A stretch of DNA of 28,719 bases from Silene noctiflora (Eukaryota > Streptophyta > Magnoliopsida > Caryophyllales > Caryophyllaceae): NCBI GenBank assembly GCA_009801015.1, contig VHZZ01000266.1, positions 198,613 to 227,331 of the forward strand, in the 5' to 3' direction. Numbering within the stretch: the stretch's first letter is position 1; every line of letters begins with the position of its first letter. Below the pieces are notes generated by a model, which worked only from the letters and a program-made list of their open reading frames with translations, did not search any database and was not told the origin of the DNA. The position numbers and the translations under genes are program-made. Below are positions 1 through 16,853 of this stretch, piece after piece.

Positions 1-244
1 TACAAACTCATGATATTTAAAATAAAACTCAAAAACTTTAATATAAAACTCAGAAAATAGATATTAAGAGGTATTACCTCAGATGTATAATCCATAAACT
101 GGATAAACAACACCTTTCAAATTTGCAAATTACAACCCAGTGACCCAACTAGGCAAGAAAGCAAAAACGATACTTTCCCGAGAAAAAACTATTCACCATG
201 TGCTGTATTTTCAGGTTTTTTCAACTTAAAACTCCACTGTTATA

Positions 245-325
245 CTCCCGTCCCGATTATTTGTTTACTAAAGATTATTATTTTTTTTATTTTAATTAAA
301 GATAAACAAATGATTGAGTCGGGTT
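245..325. mobile_element. Short Stowaway-like MITE (81 bp)
   Basis: The left end CTCCCGTCCCGATTATTTG and the right end, read on the other strand, AACCCGACTCAATCATTTG, are imperfect terminal inverted repeats of about 24 bp. They flank an AT-rich core, and TA lies on both sides (243-244 and 326-327), as expected for Stowaway target duplications. It lies in the upstream region of the CIP7-like gene. It has no coding capacity. Confidence 0.6.
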
Positions 326-1601
326 TACATAATTAATGTTAATGTACTGCTAATCCGCTCTGCTAATGCATCTCTGCAAATGCTGTTAAACATAATTGAT
401 TAAGTGAGAGACAAAAGAAAGTGACTTCTCTAAGAAACAAGTGAAGCAAAAACCATCTGTGGTAGTGACTGGTGAGAAGTACATGTACTATTATCATCAC
501 ATCACCCATTTTTCTAGTTTTTTTCTTCATCTTTTTGATAAATTTTGTGTGTATAACCTTACAAAATCACTTATTTATGAAACCCAGAAAAAAAAATGCT
601 GAAAGTTTCAATCTTTCTATGTTTTAATGCAATTTGATGAGGTTAGATTGGTAGATTTAGTTAGCTAGGAAAGTAAAGATTGAAACTTGGAGTTGTATAC
701 TTGTATTTAGTGTTTTTGATTGAGAAATGTGAAATGTTAGTTTGAATTTGAACTGAATTTTGGGATGATCTATGTGGGTTGATAGAAGATCTCAATCTTT
801 TCAAGTTTTGGTAATTTTTCGGGTTTTTGGAGATCCAATTTTGATTTGTTGGTTGATTTTGTTACTTGGGTAGTGCTCATTTTGGGTTAATTAGTGCATT
901 GTTTAAATTTTTCATCTTGGGTTATTCGGAAACAGTCTCTTTGTATTGTTACTGTTGTTGTTTGAGTTTTTTCATATTTGTGTTGAATTAGATCCATGGC
1001 ATTTTCAAAATTCACCATTTTTGTTGTTTTGGAATTGGGATCTGTTACTGTTGTTTGATTACATCATTTGTTTTGTTGCCACTCTAATTACTAGGTTTTA
1101 GTGTGCATGACTTGTAGCTAAAGGTTCAAACTTAATTTAAGTGTAAAATGTGTGCTAAAAATCGGGTTATTGATTATTGTAATTAAGTCCCGGGGTTTTT
1201 TATTGATTTAGTCGGTTGATTGATTGCCATTTTTATTATACATGTACTTGTAAATTGTAAGAAAGGTAGTAATCTTGTTTGGAGATGTGTGCTACCGCAA
1301 TACGTAAAACACTCGGTTCTTTGGTTAAATTTTGAGGTTTATGACTGATAAAGTGGCAGTTGATTGATTCCACTTCAATCAATTCTATTTAGCGTTGCGC
1401 AAATAATTCTATACATAGTCGTAGACTTGGTCAGTTGGTCAATGTTGTTTGCTACATTGTGTGAGTTATGTTTAAAATTCAGTTGCTCATTGTAATTGTT
1501 TTGGAAACATTATGGGTGCGCGGGTGTAGTAGAAAAATTTCCTTGTCTGCCTGTGGGTTGCGGATTGGGCTAACATGATTTTCAATTTTTTTCAATCAGG
1601 A

Positions 1602-1631
1602 ATGAGTTTTTCTCTTTTGAGGGCTGAGTGA
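1602..1631 (+). other. Upstream ORF 1 in the CIP7-like leader (MSFSLLRAE)
   Basis: This nine-codon ATG..TGA reading frame begins two bases after the proposed leader-intron acceptor. If the leader model is right, it is the first AUG of the mRNA and could lower or gate initiation at 1743. It depends on the unproven 5' end of the transcript. Confidence 0.35.
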
Positions 1632-1661
1632 TCGTAATTGTTCTGCTGGTAGTATCTACTT

Positions 1662-1712
1662 ATGGTTAAAGAATTAAGGGTTCAAAAGACAAGAGTGGAG
1701 GAAGGACTGTAG
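1662..1712 (+). other. Upstream ORF 2 in the CIP7-like leader (16 codons plus stop)
   Basis: This ATG..TAG frame encodes MVKELRVQKTRVEEGL and ends 30 nt before the main start codon. Its stop codon abuts a possible donor (GTAAGC from 1713), so alternative splicing could remove or keep the tail of the leader. No homology is claimed. Confidence 0.35.
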
Positions 1713-1742
1713 GTAAGCGTTACCGTGATAAAAAGAAGAATA

Positions 1743-9676
<7,934 letters not shown>

Positions 9677-9932
9677 GAATCACCCTCAATAAAATTTCAA
9701 AGGCAAGACACATATAAGTCTATCTGTATTTAGAATCATCTTGAGGAAATTCAAGTGGAGGAACGAGAAACCACAAGTCAAGTTCAGGTTCTCAAGGTAA
9801 AGGCACCGTGCCATCATATTCGTTGTTTGCCTGATGCAGAGAAGATAAAAATAGATATTTTAAGATGTATGTTGTACATTAGTAATGGCATTAAGACATG
9901 CTCATTTGCTAGCCACCGAAATTTCGCTAGTT

Positions 9933-9966
<34 letters not shown>

Positions 9967-10321
9967 GGGCGCCACATGGCAGTTTTGATGCACATACAAG
10001 ATTCAAATTGAAATTTGAAGTTTAGCAGCGAGCCTAGCTGACGTCTTTATTTCTTTCCCTAGTTTACAGAATCTCTCTTGACTGTCCATTAACCGGTGTT
10101 TGATAGAAAGTACAGGATAAGGGTATGATTGGGCGTGATGATATCGGGGAAAGGGAAGTAATTTCCTCGGTTTGGTTAGGAAAATCGAGACTGGGGAATG
10201 GAAAATACGACTCCAACGGGTTGCTTCTTTTGCTATGTCCTTTACATATTAGCGGCACATGTTTATAAGTTAATTAGAGAGTCGGGATTTAACTCTGAAG
10301 TGGCAAAAAATAAAAAAAGAA
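9677..10321. other. 3' region of the CIP7-like gene and intergenic DNA up to the tRNA
   Basis: An AATAAA hexamer lies at 9688-9693, only 12 nt after the stop codon, so the true poly(A) site is probably further on. A run of about 24 T lies at about 9939-9962. A perfect 8-bp-arm palindrome (TTCAAATT/AATTTGAA) sits at 10002-10019. No gene is recognised. Confidence 0.6.
10305..10318 (-). terminator. RNA polymerase III terminator of tRNA-Lys
   Basis: On the minus strand the sequence reads T7-A-T6, starting three bases after the tRNA 3' end. Four or more T residues suffice for Pol III termination, so this is a strong double signal. Confidence 0.85.
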
Positions 10322-10394
10322 CGCCCACCGTGGGGCTCGAACCCACGACCACAAGGTTAAGAGCCTTGCGCTCTACCAACTGAGCTAGACGGGC
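10322..10394 (-). tRNA. tRNA-Lys (anticodon CUU)
   Basis: The 73-nt minus-strand sequence folds as a complete cloverleaf. The acceptor stem GCCCGUC pairs with GGUGGGC through two G-U pairs, with discriminator G. The D-arm holds the A box TAGCTCAGTTGGT. The anticodon stem is CAAGG/CCUUG around the loop CUCUUAA, placing the CUU anticodon at 10359-10361. The T-arm holds the B box GGGTTCGAGCC. There is no intron. A CAA-rich stretch (GAACAACAAA) lies just upstream, as is common for plant nuclear tRNA genes, and an oligo-T terminator follows. It decodes AAG codons in the cytosol. Confidence 0.96.
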
Positions 10395-10559
10395 TTTGTT
10401 GTTCACTGGTTGGTAAGAACTTATTTACTGCTATTTTAAAACTGATGTTGAGGAAGTAAATTTTATCTAGTTTTTTTGTTTTTTTTTGGTGTGCCCATAT
10501 GATAAAAATATCTTTTGGAAGAGTTGCAATTTCACATCTATAATCAAATATGCACATAT

Positions 10560-10562
<3 letters not shown>

Positions 10563-10590
<28 letters not shown>

Positions 10591-10720
10591 NNNNNNNNNN
10601 NNNNNNNNNNNNNNNNNNNNNNNNNNNNNNNNNNNNNNNNNNNNNNNNNNNNNNNNNNNNNNNNNNNNNNNNNNNNNNNNNNNNNNNNNNNNNNNNNNNN
10701 NNNNNNNNNNNNNNNNNNNN

Positions 10721-10749
<29 letters not shown>
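10563..10749. other. Assembly gap (130 N) bordered by poly-T and poly-A
   Basis: Twenty-eight T residues (10563-10590) lead into N at 10591-10720, and 29 A residues (10721-10749) follow. The true sequence is unknown. Reading frames across this stretch are artefacts. Confidence 0.98.
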
Positions 10750-10751
<2 letters not shown>

Positions 10752-10782
10752 ATAATAATAATAATAATAATAAATAATAATT
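10749..10782. repeat. (TAA)n microsatellite
   Basis: About eight TAA units follow the poly-A run directly, with one broken unit and AT-rich DNA after it. Its place beside the assembly gap suggests an unstable simple repeat that may extend into the N run. Confidence 0.85.
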
Positions 10783-12416
10783 AATATGAGTGGAAGCTAA
10801 ATTGAAATTAAAGTAAAATATAAGATACCGAGTACTTTATTACTTTGGTCGATAAATATCGCTAATAAAACAGGCGAACGAATTTGTGCACATCCGACCG
10901 TAGTGGCAACGTGGATAAAATAAACCAGCTTACTGCTTAATACATTAATCTATCGATTATACTTTTTCATCCACAACTGTAGGAGAGACGATAATGTAAA
11001 ATTGTAAATATATGAAATGTTGTCCAAAAATAATGGTGACCACCTCTTTCTATTTCAAAAGAGCCATGAAGTGGACAAACATGTTTAACTACAACTATTA
11101 ATTATTAATCATCCTTTAATTCTTAAGAAACCCTACTCATTCAAAACTTTGACTTTATTATTTTAATTAATAAATGACCTTTTCAAATAGAATTCACTAT
11201 TTGCCCATTTATGTTTATGTGTCCCACGTTTATTTTGTAAGAAAAAGTCCTTCATATATTTTACAACCACATTCATTTCATAATTGTTGTTGAATTTACC
11301 AATTTTTTTTTTAAAAAAATTGAAGTTGTTATGATTGAACTAATCTTTTTGCAAATCTAAGAAAATATATCATCCACCTCCCATACATCAAATTGACATT
11401 ATATCAACTTGTGTACTTTTTTGTCTGTCTTCTTACCTTCCTTAATAGCTTCATTTCCTCTTCCTACAAACATAATTCTATTGAAAGAGACCCTTCAACC
11501 ATTAACCAAAACCTGTTTATCCTCGGGACGAATCCGACTTATTCAGGATTTGAGTCAGGTAGGTAGGATCATTCTTCCTCCTTGTCTCAAACTCGTGACC
11601 TGTACTAGTTGATACAAGTGCTCAAAGGTAGGTAAATATTTATTTACCGTAATCTTATAAGGGCAATTCTTATAATTTGTGTGGGTCCGAAAAATAGTAT
11701 ATGATGGTTTTAAGATTAGCCTATGAGATATTGACATGGTGATGGTCCCTAGTAATGTTAGGCATTCATTAGTTCATGAGAAGTTGCATCTTTTATGTCC
11801 TCTTGACTTAGAAAACAAGAGAAGTAGATAATTACGTGCCTGTCATGCAAAGTTAAAACATTGCGCCAAGATTATTGTTCCTCATTTTCACCAAACAGAA
11901 ACAACATTAATGATCATCCTCACACAAAATACCCACTTAGATTTTGTGTGAATTTTACGAGATTATTTGTATATTTGTCGTCTTTTGCATATTAGCCGAC
12001 TCCAAATTATTCTACGACCAAGGTCTGATTGTTAGTCGTTGTTACATTCGTCGTCTATCATTCTCTTATCCTGATTCACATTGTTAAGAGAAATAACTGT
12101 AGAATGTTTGTTCTTCTCTGATTGTGTCCTCCTTTGCAGGTACTGTCGCACTCTTTTTTTTTTTTTTCTTTTTCTCCCGATATTAAAATGTTACTTGTAT
12201 AATTATGCATCCTTAATCGATAATATACATTAAGAATTTATCGAGTCATCAGCAAAATCATTGTTAAATTTGCCCTGTTTCTTGATTACATTTGAAATAT
12301 ACTCGTATAATGTAAGACCGTCTCATGACATTTTTGTGAATCAGATGGCTAAATGTACGCGACTGCTATTTTCTAACCAGGTGCAGTCCTAGAAACTCTC
12401 TTAACAAAGGCGAAAA
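10783..12416. other. Intergenic DNA and probable promoter of the CORD-like gene
   Basis: This AT-rich DNA has no convincing coding frame. It contains a SINE-like block at about 11520-11665, a poly-T tract near 12150-12168, and the motif TAAGACCGTCTCATGAC near 12311, of a kind common in Caryophyllales repeats. The leader just before the start reads CTCTTAACAAAGGCGAAAA. I cannot place the transcription start. Confidence 0.6.
11520..11665 (-). mobile_element. Possible tRNA-derived SINE remnant
   Basis: On the minus strand the block reads GAGCACTTGTATCAACTAGT followed by ACAGGTCACGAGTTTGAGAC. This resembles a degenerate Pol III A box and B box (consensus GGTTCGANTCC) at tRNA-like spacing. No clear poly(A) tail or target duplication is seen, so the ends are approximate. 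Confidence 0.4.
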
Positions 12417-14904
12417 ATGGCGACCTTAACACCAGGGGTACTACTAAAGCTTCTTCAAAACATAGACTCGAATATAAAGGTTCGAGGAGAATACCGTTCA
12501 GTCCTACTCCAGGTGATCAGCATTGTCCCAGCTCTAACCGGGGGTGACCTATGGCCGGACCATGGCTTCTTTCTTAAGGTTTCAGACTCATCCCATTCTA
12601 CCTACGTCTCCTTATCGAAGGAAGACAACGAGCTCATTCTCAACAACAAACTTCAATTAGGCCAGTTCTTCTATGTTGATCGCGCTGAGCCTGGGACCCC
12701 AGTTCCTACGCTTCTAGGCCTAAGGCCTCTCCCTGGTAGGAACCCTTTTATGGGGAACCCTAAGGACCTAATGCAAATCTTGGACCCGTCTGAAGGTCCG
12801 GTCCATATTGACTCACGCGAGCATGGGAATTGGAATGGCCCGAAGATGAGCAAGGGATCCGAGGGTAAAGTGAAGAGTTCAAGACATAAGGTTGTCATTA
12901 AAGAAGAAAGGTCTGTGGTTTTGTCGCGGTATATGGATGGGACGTTGGCGTCTCATCATAGAGTCACTAGTAGTGATTCTATCAGTATGAAGAGTAGTGA
13001 TGCTGACAGTGTTCCGGTTAATAAGAATGTTTTTACGAAATCTAGACTACAGGAGGCTAAAGGTCAGGTATGATTCTCAGATTGAAACACTTTATTTTCT
13101 CCTATGATTTAATTATGAACCAATAAGAATGCAGTTATTATCATATATGAAACCGTCTTATATAAGACTCGCTGTTTATTTTCGTGTCATTAGATCATCT
13201 TTGGAGTAAACCAGTGAAGATTTGATATTTAGCTAATTTAGTTTTGTAAATTTATCGAGATATGGGATTTCGATGCCATATCTAGAGTTAAACTGAAAGA
13301 GTAATTAATTCTGAATTTCTGATGGTATTAGGGGCCGAGTGTGCCTTCAACTCCTTGCAACAGTCGTCCAGTAACGCCTTCTCGTGCCAGGCCTACGACT
13401 CCTTCTCGTGTCCGACCAACGACTCCATCACGTGCTAGGCCTGTAGTTCCGTCACGGTCACGTCCACAGTCTCCTCCTCGGGCCCGCAGTGACTCACTTG
13501 AAGCAAAGTTTGATGCTGCTAAAGAGACCTTACAAACTCTGAAGATCAGTACTCGAAAAAGTAGTAACAAACAAGAAAACTTGAACTCAAATTCCTCAAT
13601 TAATAGTAAACATACAAGTCAAATTTCTGAGCAGACGACTTCCCCTTGGAGTTACCTTCCTGCCAGTCTACTAAAACCTGGAAAGGTATGACAACAACAT
13701 TACCCCAATGCCTCATGGCTTCCGCAAATTGCGGGGTAAAGGAGGGTACGGTGACTACGGTCTAATGTACGCAGCCTTACCCTGGTGTTAGCAACACAAA
13801 GAAGCTGATTTTCTTCAGTGTCGAAATGTTTGTCAATAGTTATGTTCTTCAACAATTTTTTTTTGTATGGTTGTTTCATTAGGCAATGCTAAAGAGAAGA
13901 GATTTAGCATCCTTAGTTGCAGTTGAAGCTCAGAAGGAAGCACATGAAGCTGCAATTCTGGTCAAATGCATAGAGTAAGTCGAACATTCTTAGCAAAATT
14001 CCCGATAGTTTCATTTGATCAGTCGTGCAAATTTTGCGTATTAAGTCTACAGAGTCTCTCATATGAGACGGTTTCATAGTAGATTGTCATAAATTCATAA
14101 TGATCATTTGAATTTTATGTCTGTAACTGATCGGTTTCATAGTAGATTGTCATAAATTCATAATGATCATTTGAATTTTATGTCTGTAACTGATCGTTTC
14201 TCTCGACTGTGACGTGATCTTACATAATTTCCGGTTAACTGGCTGACATTCTGTTTTTTTTTTTTTTTTTTTCCAGCTTGTTTTCTGATCTATGTTCCTC
14301 TGCCTCACCATCAGACCCTCACCTATCTCTAGCCAAGTTCTTTGCACTCTACCAACTCATCGAACAACCAGGTACCTTAAAGGACAAACATTACTCATTA
14401 AACCCGAACTCTTGCTCAACGAGCAACCCCAAGTCACCTCACCTAGCCACCAACACTAGCAAGGTCAAGTCCCCTAAGCCACCCTCGGAGTTAAGCTTCG
14501 CGATCAAGCTTGAATGGTCAAGAGGGCACGGAACAAACGAGATAAAAGACATGAAAGAGCTCTTGCTGAAAGAAACTCAGTTCTGGTTCCTGAAATTCCT
14601 GGATGCTGCATTAGATTCCGGTTTCAGAATGGCGAAAAAATCAAAGGACAGTGGATTACAGAGAAGAACAGTTGAGCCCGAGAATCATATTGCAGCTACT
14701 TTGTCACAACTTAAGCAAGCAAATGAATGGTTAGATCGATTAAAACGGAACGTCTGTAATTCAATGTATGATGATGGTATTGCAGATAGAATTGATAAAC
14801 TAAACAAGAAAGTTTATGGTTGTTTGTTGGGTCATGTTGATTCAGCTGCATCTGCACTTGAGAACAGATCAGATCATCATCATTACCAGCATCATCGTAA
14901 ATGA
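12417..14904 (+). CDS. DUF936 protein, CORD1/CORD2-like microtubule-associated protein, 4 exons, 574 aa
   Basis: Exons 12417-13067, 13332-13685, 13883-13974 and 14277-14904 total 1725 nt, with GT..AG introns and TGA at 14902-14904. The start gives [17 protein letters not shown], the typical DUF936 N-terminus, followed by HRS/YRS-type, [29 protein letters not shown] and LGQFFYVDR blocks (about residues 1-130). The middle is basic and Ser-rich, with an Arg/Pro repeat of about four or five 8-residue units (TPSRARPT type, residues 232-269). A second conserved helical region follows from about 336 to 560 ([38 protein letters not shown]). In Arabidopsis, CORD1 and CORD2 bind cortical microtubules and loosen their order during xylem wall patterning. 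Assignment to that branch is by similarity and neighbourhood. The protein ends in a His-rich tail. Confidence 0.93.
13374..13487 (+). repeat. Coding tandem repeat, 24-nt period (TPSRxRP units) in the CORD-like gene
   Basis: Four to five diverged 24-nt units encode [32 protein letters not shown] and SPPRARS. The result is a strongly basic, Pro-rich stretch, the kind that often supports electrostatic contact with microtubules. That role is inference. Confidence 0.85.
13690..13815 (+). mobile_element. Au/TS-type SINE-like fragment in CORD-like intron 2
   Basis: The block has ACAACAACATTACCCCAATG, then a GCAAATTGCGGGGTAAAGGA-type segment, then ATGTACGCAGCCTTACCC and a TGTTAGCAACACAAAGAAGC-like end. 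The order matches the Au/TS SINE consensus as I remember it. It starts about four bases after the 5' splice site at 13686. A second copy lies at about 19900-20045. The 3' end is worn and no target duplication is clear. Confidence 0.6.
14071..14196. repeat. Perfect tandem duplication, 2 x 63 bp, in CORD-like intron 3
   Basis: The unit 14071-14133, beginning GTTTCATAGTAGATTGTCAT and ending CTGTAACTGATCG, is repeated with no mismatch at 14134-14196. Identity implies a recent event, or an assembly duplication. It lies inside an intron and does not touch the splice signals. Confidence 0.97.
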
Positions 14905-15220
14905 CTCGAAAACTAATCAAGATTGCAACTTTTTAACTTACATTATTTGATTTTCTGATGCTCTGGTTTGTGATATGTAATGCTGATTTTGGCTGTTGAT
15001 ATTTCTGTAAATTATTGACCAAGCAGTTTTGTATTTCCTTACAGCCAAAGACTCGATACTGTAAGGCTTTGAAACTTGACGATATAAAGCAAAATGATTC
15101 ACTAACGTTTCCCTTAATTGTCATTTCTTTCTAGTCTTGTGTAAGACTGTTTTATGCGAACAACTAATTCATTAATCGCTCTTGGTATATAATACGAAAT
15201 GCCAAAATGAGTTTGTGCAT

Positions 15221-15294
15221 GCATACAACAGTCTCATTTGAGTTTCCAGTCTTTTCCTTATATCAACTGGAAACAAATGAGACTTAATGTATGC
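15221..15294. other. Imperfect hairpin, miRNA-precursor-like
   Basis: The left arm 15221-15250 pairs with the right arm 15266-15294. There are about 26 base pairs in three blocks (GCATACA, AGTCTCATTTG, TTTCCAGT with their complements), separated by a small internal mismatch loop and a 2-nt bulge, around a 15-nt loop. It lies about 320 bp after the CORD-like stop codon, so it could be in the 3'UTR, a separate small-RNA locus, or a short foldback element. The sequence alone cannot separate these. Confidence 0.7.
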
Positions 15295-15625
15295 TTTAAT
15301 GCTTAGAACGTTCATGCCGTGCAAATAGTAAGCCCGGCCATACCTTCGAATCATCCTGAAACCAACTGACATCAGAAGGAGTGTGAACCATTCTCGCTTC
15401 ATCGAACGACAATTAGACCTTATACCGACCTCCTCAACATCGATATTTCCAAGTTACATCAACAATGAACAATTTACCAAGGTGGAGAAGCATGACACAA
15501 GCTTAAATGTTTTCAAGATTAACAAAAAAAAATTGCTAAGACAAACATATCAAGCATGTGCCCTGCTTCTCCAGCATGGCTAACTTGCTCACATTTACTC
15601 CTTGCCTATATAACTTCATAATATA

Positions 15626-15670
15626 TTCCCTCCGTCTCAGTCATTTGTGTACCAGACAATGAATATCAAA
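15626..15670 (+). mobile_element. Stowaway-like terminal fragment
   Basis: TTCCCTCCGTCTCAGTCATT follows a TA dinucleotide, matching the CTCCCTCCGT end of Stowaway elements. No matching inverted end is found nearby, so it is a fragment or the partner end has decayed. Confidence 0.5.
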
Positions 15671-15928
15671 GGTAAATAAAGATTAGTAATTTGTGTTTAT
15701 ATATATGATGACAATGTATTATTAGTTAATATATATTTTAGAGTAAAATTATGGAATATATTTATAGGGTAATGTAATGAAAATGATGGGTGTCAGATTA
15801 GTTGGGTTTGACTCAAGTGTTACGTCCATGTCTAATGTCTTATAGGTAAGTTGAGTCAGTTCTTAAAAAGGTGGTGGAGGAAGTTTTGGTGTGATGATAG
15901 ATGAAGTTTGGCTGCCAATACTAAGGTT

Positions 15929-15962
15929 TTTTCATTTTCATTTTCATTTTCATTTTCATTTT
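15929..15962. repeat. (TTTTCA)n microsatellite
   Basis: Five and a half near-perfect TTTTCA hexamers in tandem. Confidence 0.95.
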
Positions 15963-16067
15963 TTGTTGTAAATATGGATTTATAGAGAAAATAGAAACAA
16001 TATTGGATTCGGAAAAAGACGAATTACTATTACAACATGAACGACGCATATTTTAAAACGTTTTAAC

Positions 16068-16414
16068 TTTTAAGCAAGACAAACTGTTAAAAAAAAAGCT
16101 TCTTGTGAGAGCTTACTATAAAGGATGCAAAGCTGCAGATGTTGATTAGTTGGTAAAGTTGTGAGCGGTGGTATTCATGACCCGAGTTCAAACCTTGTCA
16201 ACATTAAAATCACCCTTGTGCTCCTTTAACCCAAAAAAAAACTATTCTTGTTTAAGATCGTCTTAACTTAAGACGGCTTTCACACCTGATTAAAATAGAA
16301 GAGGAAATAAAAGGAAGTACATAGAGGTCTTAGGCTACAACGGTTTTAAGCAAGACAAACTATTAAATAAAAGCTTCTTGATAGTTGAGAGCTTACTATG
16401 AAGGATGCAAAGCT
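16068..16414. repeat. Direct repeats of about 70 bp around a SINE
   Basis: Copy A (16068-16134) and copy B (16344-16414) share TTTTAAGCAAGACAAACT, AAAGCTTCTTG and GAGCTTACTAT followed by AAGGATGCAAAGCT, with a few substitutions and short indels. They are separated by about 209 bp that include a SINE and a perfect hairpin (CGTCTTAA-C-TTAAGACG, 16259-16275). Confidence 0.85.
16135..16241 (+). mobile_element. tRNA-derived SINE with poly(A) tail
   Basis: A degenerate A box (TTAGTTGGTAAAG) and a B box (GAGTTCAAACC) lie at tRNA-like spacing, followed by a short non-tRNA body and an A9 tail at about 16233-16241. It starts directly after copy A of the flanking direct repeat. I do not see a clean target duplication. 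The element is short and may be truncated. Confidence 0.6.
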
Positions 16415-16853
16415 AATTAAAAATCATTCACCTTTGATTCCACAATTTGTGCTTTTTTTAACATCATTGCAATGTGCACATTGTCATGCTATACTTCAAA
16501 AGCTTGCATAAAAAATTCTTAATCATGGGAGCATATCATAGGCTTTTGCAACATAAACTTTTACTACTTATTTTAACCACACTTATTCACACCTGTTTTA
16601 GGGTCAACCAGAATAGGTATGCTACAAGAAAGATCACATCACTAACAAAGCAAGGAAACTTATAGCTCATTTCTCATACACAAGGATCCAATAACGAACA
16701 AAAAAAAAACTCAAATAAGGCCGTTGTGCAGCATACAATGGCCTTATCACTATACCAATTCGATTAACTGATACAAACGATGACCGAATAAGGAATTTAC
16801 CTAAATTTCTCTCTAACTGCTAAACAAGATGTAAATGGTAGTAGGAAGAAAGA

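Larger units (their letters stand above)
1..1742 (+). promoter_or_regulatory. Promoter and 5' leader of the CIP7-like gene
   Basis: No coding region is seen before 1743. A purine-rich stretch at about 400-471 could be a first untranslated exon. It ends at a good donor (GTGAGA from 472), and a pyrimidine-rich tract ending in CAG at 1597-1599 gives a matching acceptor, so a leader intron of about 1.13 kb (472-1599) is likely. The T-rich composition of 720-1100 fits intron DNA. The transcription start is not defined by the sequence. Confidence 0.45.
14905..16853. other. Convergent intergenic region between the CORD-like gene and FLU
   Basis: The two genes run toward each other and their 3' regions share this interval. 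It holds a hairpin (15221-15294), a Stowaway-like end (about 15626), a TTTTCA microsatellite (15929-15962) and a SINE between two related 70-bp segments (16068-16414). No protein gene is recognised. Confidence 0.75.

Noticed and set aside
10322-10394. tRNA-Lys as an organelle insertion
   Set aside because: The sequence has internal A and B boxes, an oligo-T terminator and upstream CAA motifs typical of plant nuclear genes, and CUU is not the chloroplast Lys anticodon.
10486-10777. Reading frames across the N run
   Set aside because: They are built from N and homopolymer codons and have no biological content.
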